This document shows, piece after piece, positions 6,037-11,310 of a stretch of DNA of 11,310 nucleotides. A program made the translations under genes and the position numbers. This stretch comes from JACRBT01 sp964474285 (GTDB lineage: Bacteria; Chloroflexota; Dehalococcoidia; Tepidiformales; Tepidiformaceae): NCBI GenBank assembly GCA_964474285.1, contig CAYYSD010000104.1:1-11310 (forward strand), written 5' to 3'. The notes under the pieces were generated by a model. The model was not told the origin of the DNA, did not search any database, and saw only the letters and a program-made list of their open reading frames with translations. The number at the start of each line of letters is the position of its first letter. Position 1 is the stretch's first letter.

Positions 6037-6828
6037 ATGAGGCAAGATCGGCGGCCACCCGCACCGGGCCAGATGCGCCCAAAACCGAACTCAACCCCTG
6101 ACGACCTCGCCTTCGGCATCAACGCCTGCGGAATGGCGCTCGCGGCCGGCGCCGTCCGCGCGGGCAGGTACCGCGAAGGAAAGCGCAACGAACGCGTCCT
6201 GGATCTCGCCGCGCTCGCGCGGGAACACGGCATCCCGGTCCAGCCGGTCGACCTCTTCCGGCTGGACCAGCTCACCGCGGGCGGCGTGCACCAGGGCGTG
6301 CTCGTCCGCCTGAACGCTCTCGAACCGTTCGACCTGGATTCACTGGCGAAGCACCCCGATCGGCCCTCGCTCGTGTTGCTGCTCGATAGCGTGACGGACC
6401 CCCAGAACGTCGGCGCGGTGCTGCGGACGGCCGTGGCGGCGGGCGTTGAGGCGATCATCTTGCCCCACCGGCGTGGCGCGCTGCTCACCCCCGGGGTACA
6501 CCGTGCGAGCGCAGGGGTGAGCTTCCTCGCTCCTGTTGCCGCCCCGACGAACCTCGCCCGCAGCCTCCGCGACCTCAAGGAGGCCGGCTATTGGATCGTG
6601 GCTGCCGGCGCCGGGGAAGGCGCTGTCGACGCCACCCGGTTCGACTGGCCGAAGCGCACAGCGCTCATCCTCGGCAGCGAAGGCAGCGGTGTCGGCCGCC
6701 TCCTGCGCGAACTCAGCGACTTCGCCGTCGCCCTGCCCATGGACCCGCGGGTCGAGTCGCTCAACGTCGCCGTCGCCTGCGGCTCGCTGGCCTACCTCTG
6801 GCGGCGCCAGTGGCCCTCCAGCGCCTGA
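6037..6828 (+). CDS. TrmH/SpoU-family RNA 2'-O-methyltransferase (RlmB-like)
   Basis: A 263-aa SPOUT-class enzyme that transfers a methyl group from S-adenosylmethionine to a ribose 2'-OH in rRNA or tRNA. An N-terminal substrate-binding domain (about 23-95; LAFGINACGMALAAG, ending GGVHQGVLVRL) precedes the knotted catalytic domain. Motif 1 is LLLDSVTDPQNVGAVLRTA (114-132), with Arg130 as the expected catalytic Arg and Asn124 conserved. Motif 2 is LILGSEGSGV (210-219) and motif 3 is PMDPRVESLNVAVA (234-247). The pattern is most like RlmB, which modifies G2251 of 23S rRNA, but target specificity is not certain. No Shine-Dalgarno site precedes either possible start (ATG 6037 or ATG 6073); a weak TAGCGT lies 8 nt before the first. 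The membrane-protein gene follows after 44 nt. Confidence 0.92.
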   Translation: MRQDRRPPAPGQMRPKPNSTPDDLAFGINACGMALAAGAVRAGRYREGKRNERVLDLAALAREHGIPVQPVDLFRLDQLTAGGVHQGVLVRLNALEPFDLDSLAKHPDRPSLVLLLDSVTDPQNVGAVLRTAVAAGVEAIILPHRRGALLTPGVHRASAGVSFLAPVAAPTNLARSLRDLKEAGYWIVAAGAGEGAVDATRFDWPKRTALILGSEGSGVGRLLRELSDFAVALPMDPRVESLNVAVACGSLAYLWRRQWPSSA

Positions 6829-6837
6829 AGACACCCA

Positions 6838-6866
6838 CTGACGCCCACGCCCCGGCCCTGTACCCT
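6838..6866 (+). promoter_or_regulatory. Candidate promoter of the membrane-protein gene, apparently leaderless
   Basis: CTGACG (6838-6843, 4/6 to TTGACA) is separated by exactly 17 nt from TACCCT (6861-6866, 3/6 to TATAAT, fits TAnnnT). The -10 box ends 6 nt before the GTG at 6873, putting the transcript start at or beside the start codon. This suggests that the membrane-protein and CoA-binding genes can be transcribed separately from the methyltransferase. Confidence 0.45.
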
Positions 6867-6872
6867 GTAGGG

Positions 6873-7598
6873 GTGGCTGAATTCGAACTCCCGGGCCATG
6901 TCGTAAGTCAACGGCGAGACGGCCGCCGCGAAGTGCTCCTCCACCGATCCCTCGCCCTCATCACCCCCGACAAGGTCGAGATTAAGAGCGCGCGCGGAAC
7001 CGTTGTCTTGCCGCTCATCATGCTGGCCATCGTTGCGGCGATGGGCACGTGGATGGCGCTCTCCGTGGGCGCGATCAACTTTTGGCTCATGGTCGGGATG
7101 CTCTTCTTCTGCCTCATCGCCGCGCCGATCGCCGTCATGAGTCTCGTCTCCGCCCTCGTCGGCGCCGATGTGGTCGTCGACCGTGCCAAGGGCTCCGCCA
7201 CGTGGCAGCAGGGCTACCTGGGAATGGGCATCGGCACGAAGGAACTCGTCCCCTTCGCGAAGATCGACCATCTCGAAGTCACCATCGAAGGCGACCAGCC
7301 GGACCGTTGGCGCGAAGAAACCGACGCCATCCGCCAGTTCGCTCTCGTCCTGGTGAAGCGCAGCGGCAAGCGGCTCACACTCGCGCAGGTGCCCGTCCCG
7401 GCCTATGGCCAGACGGATGGGATGGACCGCACCCTGGCCGTGGGCAACGCGATCGCGGCCATCACCGGCGCGGAGATCCGGCTGCCCGACGGGTGGGAAC
7501 TCGTGGAGGTGGACCTCGAAACGGGCGAACCCGCCGCACACGCGCCCGCACCCGAACCGAAGAACGCGCCGGTCCACAGGAGGCGAAAGCGTGGCTGA
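6873..7598 (+). CDS. Two-helix membrane protein of unknown function
   Basis: A 241-aa protein. A soluble N-terminus (1-42; HRSLALITPDKVEI) is followed by two hydrophobic segments likely to span the membrane (about 44-65 VVLPLIMLAIVAAM... and 69-96 NFWLMVGMLFFCLIAAPIAV). A longer soluble domain follows (97-210; DVVVDRAKGSATWQQGYLGMGIGTKELVPFAKIDHLEV), reminiscent of bacterial PH-like membrane proteins. The likeness is of pattern only and I do not recognise a named family. The C-terminus (215-241) is Ala/Pro-rich, then basic (HRRRKRG), and is probably disordered. The start is read as the GTG at 6873: there is no ATG with a ribosome binding site nearby, and a -10 box sits just upstream. The last 8 nt overlap the next gene, so translation of the two is probably coupled. 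Confidence 0.75.
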   Translation: MAEFELPGHVVSQRRDGRREVLLHRSLALITPDKVEIKSARGTVVLPLIMLAIVAAMGTWMALSVGAINFWLMVGMLFFCLIAAPIAVMSLVSALVGADVVVDRAKGSATWQQGYLGMGIGTKELVPFAKIDHLEVTIEGDQPDRWREETDAIRQFALVLVKRSGKRLTLAQVPVPAYGQTDGMDRTLAVGNAIAAITGAEIRLPDGWELVEVDLETGEPAAHAPAPEPKNAPVHRRRKRG

Positions 7599-8004
7599 AG
7601 CCATCGATGTCCTGATGAACGCAAAGACGATCGCCGTAGTCGGCCTGGATTCGCGCGTGGACCGCGTCTCGACGCGCATCGCCGCCTACCTTCAGCGCGC
7701 CGGCTACCGCGTCATCCCGGTGCACCGGGGTCGCTTCCCCGCCGGCACCGTCCTCGGCGAAAAGGCCTACGCCTCCCTACGGGACATTCCCGAGCCCGTC
7801 GACCTCGTCGATGTGTTCGTGCGTAGCGACGAAACGGGCCCCGTCATCGATGAAGCGATCGACATAGGAGCGAAGGGCGTTTGGCTGCAATCCGGTATCT
7901 TCAACGACGAAGGCCTCGAGCGCGCCCGTGAAGCCGGTCTCGCCGTCACACAGGACGAATGCACGATGGTGGAGCACCGCGCCCACCTGGCGCGCCCGCG
8001 CTGA
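7591..8004 (+). CDS. YccU-type CoA-binding protein
   Basis: A 137-aa single Rossmann-fold domain of the CoA_binding_2 family (E. coli YccU-like). It resembles the nucleotide-binding domain of succinyl-CoA synthetase alpha. Seen are TIAVVGLDSRVDRVS (13-27) with the glycine-containing first loop, AGYRVIPVHRG (37-47), the SLRDIPEPVDLVDVF strand (62-76), GAKGVWLQSGIFND (93-106) and the closing AGLAVTQDECTMVEH (115-129), all matching the family order and length. The cellular role of the family is not established. The start is GTG at 7591 with AGGAGG 7 nt upstream; it lies inside the last codons of the membrane-protein gene (8-nt overlap). A strong bidirectional terminator follows 25 nt after the stop. 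Confidence 0.9.
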   Translation: MAEAIDVLMNAKTIAVVGLDSRVDRVSTRIAAYLQRAGYRVIPVHRGRFPAGTVLGEKAYASLRDIPEPVDLVDVFVRSDETGPVIDEAIDIGAKGVWLQSGIFNDEGLERAREAGLAVTQDECTMVEHRAHLARPR

Positions 8005-8029
8005 AACAGTCCAGGGTCAGAGCCAAACG

Positions 8030-8059
8030 AACGAGGCCCCACACGTGCGGGGCCTCGTT
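8030..8059. terminator. Bidirectional intrinsic terminator between convergent genes
   Basis: AACGAGGCCCC (8030-8040) pairs perfectly with GGGGCCTCGTT (8049-8059) across an 8-nt loop, ACACGTGC. Short T-runs follow on both strands (CGTTTC on plus, CGTTTGG on minus). It sits between the stops of the CoA-binding gene (8004) and the second ferritin-like gene (8081), as expected for a shared terminator. Confidence 0.85.
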
Positions 8060-8080
8060 TCATCGTGCAGGCTGGCCGGC

Positions 8081-9289
8081 TCAGACGTAGAGCGGGTCTT
8101 CGATGATTGCGGACAGGCCCGCGTTCAACGACGGCAGGCGATCGATTCCCAGGGAATCGAGCACGCCGACGTAGTGGTGGAGCTGCTTTTGGCGGAGCTT
8201 GCCCAGCCGTTCGATGCCAGTGCGCACCGACTCCATCCCGCCGCCGAGCAGAAGGATGAGCGCTTCACGCTCCGAATGGTCGTGGCGCAGTTCGTTCGAA
8301 AGCGAATTCTCGCCGCGGCCCAGCCAGAAGTTGATGTTGCGGTGGGCGCCCTGGTGATGCTGGAGATACCACAGGAGGTGGCGACGGCCGTATTCGAGAT
8401 GACGCCGCGAATCCCGCGCGAGGAGACTGAACAGCTCCGCGTCGAGGTCCGTCTGAGCGAAGTCCGCGTAGGCCTCGAACAGCGCCACTTCGTACGCCTT
8501 GTAGACAACGGCCAACGTCGTGATCATCTCGGTGAACTTGAGCGAACCGAACCAGCCGCGGTAGAGCGTGCCCAGCGGCGCCTTGCCCATCCCTCCGCCG
8601 TTCGCGACTGCGCGCTTGCGCAGGGCCTCCACTTTGTGGCCCGAGTCGTAAATGTACGTGCCCAGGTAGAGCATCACATCGTGGTAGCCGTAGCTGATCG
8701 GCTCCAGCCACTTGGCCAGGATCTTCTGCTCGGCGAGGCCGTGGGAGCTATAGATCGTGGCGAGCTGGCAGATAGCCTTCTCCATCTCCTCCGGCAGCTC
8801 CTTGAGACCGCCGTTCCAATCCAGGCCGGTGGAGGGAATCCAGCGGTCGCGGATGGCTTCTTCATAGAGGTGGTCGACGCCCTCCGCCCACACTTCGGCC
8901 TTCTCGTAGATGTAGTAGCTGCCCGGCATGTACTGGTCCATGTTCGGGTGAGCGCCAAGGGGCGTATCGTTCTCGTAGGGCCAGATGTCCGGCGCCTGGC
9001 CATAGCTGCCGATGTTGATGTCCGGCGTCCCAAGCCCGTTCGGACCAGGCTTCGCGCGCACGCCCCGCTCGGAGCGCGTGCGAATGAAACGGAAGCTGAG
9101 GTTCCCGGCGATGTCCGGGTTGCGCTCGGTCAGCTCGACGAACTTCTCCGCCCGCTCGGGCACGATGTTCATCATCGTGATATTGGCGACGGTCGCGTCC
9201 CGGAGGACGGACGCCTCATACCGGGCGATGAGTTCGTCGGACCAGCCAAGCTGGCGTGCGCGGGTTCGAGTCGGGGCGGTCAGTTCCAC
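8081..9289 (-). CDS. Ferritin-like protein paralog with degenerate di-iron site
   Basis: A 402-aa full-length paralog of the neighbouring ferritin-like protein. Shared landmarks are LYEEAIRDRW (141-150), ALRKRAVANGGGM (222-234), RRHLEYGRRHLLWY (295-308) and EALILLLGGGME (342-353). Aligned by these, every carboxylate iron ligand of the neighbour is changed. The helix-1 Glu falls at about Ser181, the first ExxH becomes DSGH one register off (215-218), the helix-3 Glu becomes Lys264, and the second ExxH becomes Ser294...His297. Iron binding as in the paralog is therefore unlikely, so a structural or regulatory partner is inferred. An extra N-terminal stretch (about 1-100) is rich in polar and aromatic residues. 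The start is GTG 9289, with AGGAG 9 nt upstream. It lies 62 nt after the stop of the competent paralog, so the two probably form one operon. A bidirectional terminator follows. Confidence 0.85.
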   Translation of the reverse strand: MELTAPTRTRARQLGWSDELIARYEASVLRDATVANITMMNIVPERAEKFVELTERNPDIAGNLSFRFIRTRSERGVRAKPGPNGLGTPDINIGSYGQAPDIWPYENDTPLGAHPNMDQYMPGSYYIYEKAEVWAEGVDHLYEEAIRDRWIPSTGLDWNGGLKELPEEMEKAICQLATIYSSHGLAEQKILAKWLEPISYGYHDVMLYLGTYIYDSGHKVEALRKRAVANGGGMGKAPLGTLYRGWFGSLKFTEMITTLAVVYKAYEVALFEAYADFAQTDLDAELFSLLARDSRRHLEYGRRHLLWYLQHHQGAHRNINFWLGRGENSLSNELRHDHSEREALILLLGGGMESVRTGIERLGKLRQKQLHHYVGVLDSLGIDRLPSLNAGLSAIIEDPLYV

Positions 9290-9351
9290 GGGGAAGCACT
9301 CCTAACGATGTGGTCGTCGGATTCGATGAAGGGCATTGGGGCGGAGCGAAA

Positions 9352-10398
9352 CTACTTCGCCGGGTCGAGGAGGGCGCGCATGCCGGGAGCCATGCGCTCG
9401 CGGCGATCGCCAAGCCCGATGACTTCGAGGCGGTGCATGTACTCGTTCACCTGGCGCTTGCGCATGATCATCAGCTTCTGGTAGCCGTCGTCCATGTGCT
9501 CGATGCCGCCACCCGCGAGAATGGCGAGAGCCTCGCCAGTCGTGGGGTTGGTCGTCAGGCTGGCCTGCTGACTCTGGCCCAGGGCGCCTTCCTGGATGTC
9601 CAGGTAGTGGTGGATCTCTTCCTTGCGCCACGGCTCGGTGTCCATCACGTACTTGAGGTGCGTGACGCCGAAGGCCAGGTGGCGGCTTTCATCCTGCGCC
9701 GCCAGGCGGAAGATCTTCTTTTCGGCGTCGTTCTGGGAAATCAACTCGCCCATGCGGAAGAGTGTCTGCACGAAGCCTTCGCCCACGAGGTGGAGGAGAG
9801 CGGTCATCTCGGTGAAGTCATCGACGGAAAGCAGGTTGATGGCGCCGAAGCCCGCGTCCACCATGCCGCCGCCGTTCGCCAGCGCGCGCTTGCGAAAGAC
9901 ATCGAGATGGCGGCTTTCGTCCATGATCTGGCTGCCGAGGAACAGCTGCGCTTCGAAGTGGTCCGGGTGGACCTGGTCCATGAAGCGGCCCGGCAGGTCC
10001 CCGGCGATGAATTCCACCTGGGTGAGGAACGTGCAGAGCGTGCACATGGCCCACTCGAGGTCATCGGACTGCGGCTTGATGGTGTCCCACGGGATGTCGA
10101 CGGCGCTGGACCACTGGCGCTGGTTCGCCTCTTCGTAGAGAAGCATGGCGCTCTCCGACCAGACATCGGCCTTGGACCGGTACTGGCGCGAATGGCGCGG
10201 AGAGCGTGGATCGAGGGCGGCGCCGCGCGGAGCGAAGATGGCCGGGCCGCCTTCTTCCTTGACTCCATACGACATCACATTGATCTCTTCGAGCGTGAGC
10301 CCGCGCCGTCCGGCGGAGATCTTCATCCCCTGCTCGGTATCGAGGTTGAGCCAGTCGAAGTTCACGCCCGGGACATCCACCAACGTGGGAGCAGCCAT
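9352..10398 (-). CDS. Ferritin-like di-iron protein (oxidase/oxygenase type)
   Basis: A 348-aa soluble protein with a four-helix ferritin-like core. Likely iron ligands are Glu129 (TQVEFIAGD), Glu161/His164 (MDESRHLDV), Glu207 (LVGEGFVQT) and Glu237/His240 (QDESRHLAF). The spacings of 32, 46 and 30 residues are within the range of bacterioferritin, PaaA, AurF and related di-iron enzymes. The two DESRH helices are near-copies of each other. An aromatic segment (LYEEANQRQWSSAVDIPWD, 87-105) precedes the core, and a helical C-terminal domain (258-348) follows. The reaction is not known: oxygenase, oxidase, peroxidase or R2-like roles are all possible, while a storage ferritin is unlikely at this length. 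The ATG has GGAG 8 nt upstream and a good promoter beyond it. It is probably cotranscribed with the degenerate paralog downstream. Confidence 0.9.
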   Translation of the reverse strand: MAAPTLVDVPGVNFDWLNLDTEQGMKISAGRRGLTLEEINVMSYGVKEEGGPAIFAPRGAALDPRSPRHSRQYRSKADVWSESAMLLYEEANQRQWSSAVDIPWDTIKPQSDDLEWAMCTLCTFLTQVEFIAGDLPGRFMDQVHPDHFEAQLFLGSQIMDESRHLDVFRKRALANGGGMVDAGFGAINLLSVDDFTEMTALLHLVGEGFVQTLFRMGELISQNDAEKKIFRLAAQDESRHLAFGVTHLKYVMDTEPWRKEEIHHYLDIQEGALGQSQQASLTTNPTTGEALAILAGGGIEHMDDGYQKLMIMRKRQVNEYMHRLEVIGLGDRRERMAPGMRALLDPAK

Positions 10399-10442
10399 GA
10401 ATTACTCTCCGCGATGCGGGCACGGGCCCGCGGTATTTGCCG

Positions 10443-10471
10443 AGTATATCGGAGCAATTGGCGGGTGCGAA
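10443..10471 (-). promoter_or_regulatory. Promoter of the ferritin-like gene pair
   Basis: On the minus strand, TTCGCA (10466-10471, 4/6 to TTGACA), exactly 17 nt, then TATACT (10443-10448, 5/6 to TATAAT). Predicted start is near 10436, giving a leader of about 37 nt with a GGAG ribosome binding site before the ATG at 10398. This is the best promoter match in the window. Confidence 0.6.
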
Positions 10472-10474
10472 GCG

Positions 10475-10512
10475 ATTTTCGGGCTGATCTTAAATATATG
10501 TTCACTTTTTTT
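10475..10512 (-). promoter_or_regulatory. A/T-rich tract upstream of the ferritin-like promoter (possible UP element)
   Basis: Immediately upstream of the -35 box on the minus strand lie a run of seven A (complement of 10506-10512), the A/T-only stretch ATATATTTAA (10490-10499) and AAAA (10476-10479). Such A/T content is rare elsewhere in this window. It could act as an UP element. A GTTC-N10-GAAC dyad (10500-10517) brackets the A-run and might be a protein site. Confidence 0.35.
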
Positions 10513-10576
10513 CGAACGAAGTCGGAGGACAGGGTCGTCCGCACACGGCCGAAGGACCGCCGGTGGCCGCACCCCC

Positions 10577-10607
10577 GCCCGTTCGCCCTGAGCATTGTCG
10601 AAGGGCC
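10577..10607. repeat. Dispersed palindromic repeat of the CCCTGAGC-xTGTCGAAGGG type
   Basis: The element reads CGTTCGCCCTGAGC, then ATTGTCGAAGGGCC, with GCCCT/AGGGC (10585-10589 and 10602-10606) as arms. I recognise this from memory as a variant of a small repeat (CCCTTCGACAAGCTCAGGG followed by CGAACGG) that occurs in many unrelated bacterial genomes, usually between genes. When translated by mistake it gives peptides such as PFDNAQGE. Only this one copy is in the window, so repetition itself is not shown here. Confidence 0.6.
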
Positions 10608-10705
10608 TGGTCGGTGGCTCGACCATCGGAGCGCTGTGAAGTGATCGGTGTGTAACGGCCATGGAACGCCCGCGGTTATCGGGTTCCTCTCACCCGTGAA
10701 GCTCG

Positions 10706-10739
10706 AACGGAGGATGGTCCGGGTGGGCGCCCTTCCGTT
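10706..10739 (-). terminator. Weak stem-loop at the regulator gene's 3' end
   Basis: AACGGAGG (10706-10713) can pair with CCTTCCGTT (10731-10739) with one bulged base and a 17-nt loop. The right arm includes the stop codon of the regulator. No clear T-run follows on the minus strand, so termination is uncertain. Confidence 0.25.
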
Positions 10740-11310
10740 AGTCCGGGGCTTCGTCCTTGCGCGCTTCAGCAACCAGCCGGTACCCAACATTGCGGACCGT
10801 CTCGATGAAGGCGTGCCCGCGGATTTCGATTTTCGATCGGATGCGCCGGATGTGGACATCGACCGTGCGCGCTCCGCCGAAGTAGTCGTATCCCCAGACG
10901 CGGTTCAGGAGCTGCTCCCGCGTAAACACACGGCCCGCGTTCATGGCGAGGAAGCGTAGAAGTTCGTATTCCTTGAACGTCATCACGAGCGGTTCGTTGT
11001 CCACGGTCACGCGGTAGTTCGAGAGGTCCAGCGTCAGGGCGCCGCAGCGGACGAAGTTCTCGCTATCGATGCCGTGCCGGCGCCAGAGAGCTCGCTCGAT
11101 GCGGCGCGCCAGCTCACTGGCCGTCGCCGGCAGCACCACGAAGTCATCGATAGAAAGGTCGACGGAGATGCGCTCGAGCTGTTCCTCCGCCGCGAGCACG
11201 ATGAGGACCATGCCCTGCTCGGTCAGCGACTCATTGAGGATGGTGAAAGCAGCCGGGGGAATGTCGCGCAGATCGAGGGCGACAGCGTCGGCGCCGCTGA
11301 GCGCGTCTTC
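10738..11310 (-). CDS. GlnR-like OmpR-family regulator with atypical receiver, 5' end missing
   Basis: 190 residues are visible, with the frame open to the right edge. The first about 85 residues are the second half of a receiver domain. An Asp at the phosphoacceptor position is present (Asp13, VALDLRD), but the conserved Thr is Ala40 (IVLAAEEQ) and the conserved Lys is Leu60 (DDFVVLPAT), so ordinary phosphorylation signalling is doubtful. The rest (about 91-180) is a winged-helix DNA-binding domain: MTFKEYELLRFLA, GRVFTREQLLNRVWGYDYFG, RTVDVHIRRIRSKI and ETVRNVGYRLV. The YDYFGGARTVDVH stretch and the odd receiver resemble actinobacterial GlnR, a nitrogen regulator that works without phosphorylation of its Asp; this is from memory. 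No sensor kinase is in the window. It is transcribed towards the ferritin-like pair but separated from it by 339 nt and a promoter, so the pair may be a target rather than part of its operon. Confidence 0.88.
   Translation of the reverse strand, partial: EDALSGADAVALDLRDIPPAAFTILNESLTEQGMVLIVLAAEEQLERISVDLSIDDFVVLPATASELARRIERALWRRHGIDSENFVRCGALTLDLSNYRVTVDNEPLVMTFKEYELLRFLAMNAGRVFTREQLLNRVWGYDYFGGARTVDVHIRRIRSKIEIRGHAFIETVRNVGYRLVAEARKDEAPD

Larger units (their letters stand above)
10399..10737. other. 339-nt intergenic region with promoter, A/T tract and dispersed repeat
   Basis: No gene is supported here; frames that cross it are short and lack family features. From the di-iron gene outward it holds a 5' leader with a small GCGGG/CCCGC hairpin (10416-10431), a promoter (10443-10471), an A/T-rich tract (10475-10512), a palindromic dispersed-type repeat (about 10577-10607), a second small GGTCG/CGACC dyad (10609-10624) and a possible stem-loop at the end of the regulator gene (10706-10739). 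Confidence 0.6.

Noticed and set aside
9352..10398. Reading the di-iron protein as a canonical ribonucleotide reductase R2 subunit
   Set aside because: The spacing between the first ExxH and the third Glu (46 residues) is much shorter than in R2 (about 89), and no large-subunit gene is present.
10489..10500. TTAAATATATG tract as an NrdR box
   Set aside because: It only loosely resembles the ACACWATATATWGTGT consensus; the flanking ACA/TGT arms do not match, so no link to ribonucleotide reductase control is claimed.
10500..10517. GTTC-N10-GAAC as a LexA-type operator
   Set aside because: The Gram-positive LexA box is GAAC-N4-GTTC; the orientation and spacing here are wrong.
7928..10644. Long plus-strand open frames (518 and 462 codons) opposite the ferritin-like genes
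   Set aside because: They are antisense shadows caused by high GC. The minus-strand proteins have clear family motifs, ribosome binding sites and a terminator, while the antisense frames show no recognisable domain.

Overview
The window is GC-rich and compact, with short intergenic gaps and no tRNA, rRNA, CRISPR array or insertion sequence that I can see. It looks like a bacterial chromosome. The gene content (a short GlnR-like OmpR-type regulator, a class II FBPase, an orphan CpaE-like ATPase, ferritin-like di-iron proteins) and the mix of Shine-Dalgarno and apparently leaderless starts would suit Chloroflexota or a related high-GC lineage. That placement is inference and was not tested by any search.

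Left part (1-4436). A HAD-superfamily phosphatase runs off the left edge on the minus strand and is divergent from glutamyl-tRNA synthetase (gltX, plus). Convergent to gltX is a minus-strand pair: class II fructose-1,6-bisphosphatase (glpX) followed by a small unknown protein. Divergent from glpX is a small class II aldolase-family protein (plus), whose 3' end overlaps a convergent PaaI-like thioesterase (minus).

Middle (4437-8059). A divergent intergenic region carrying inverted repeats and four GTGAC boxes leads into an orphan CpaE/MinD-like ATPase with a degenerate receiver domain. It is followed by a 15-bp perfect hairpin. Then come a TrmH/SpoU-family RNA methyltransferase, a two-helix membrane protein of unknown function and an overlapping YccU-type CoA-binding protein, all on the plus strand. 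This block ends at a bidirectional terminator.

Right part (8081-11310, all minus strand). Transcription order is an atypical GlnR-like OmpR-family regulator (cut by the right edge), a 339-nt intergenic region with a good promoter, an A/T tract and a dispersed palindromic repeat, and then two tandem ferritin-like paralogs. The first paralog has a complete di-iron ligand set. The second keeps the fold signatures but has lost all four carboxylate ligands. This active/degenerate pair is the most notable thing in the window. It recalls the alpha/beta subunits of bacterial multicomponent monooxygenases or the yeast Rnr2/Rnr4 pair, although no reductase, ferredoxin or effector gene is visible.

Promoter-like sequences recur with a TAnnnT-type -10 box. 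In three genes the -10 box ends only 6-7 nt before the start codon and no Shine-Dalgarno sequence is present, which suggests leaderless mRNAs.
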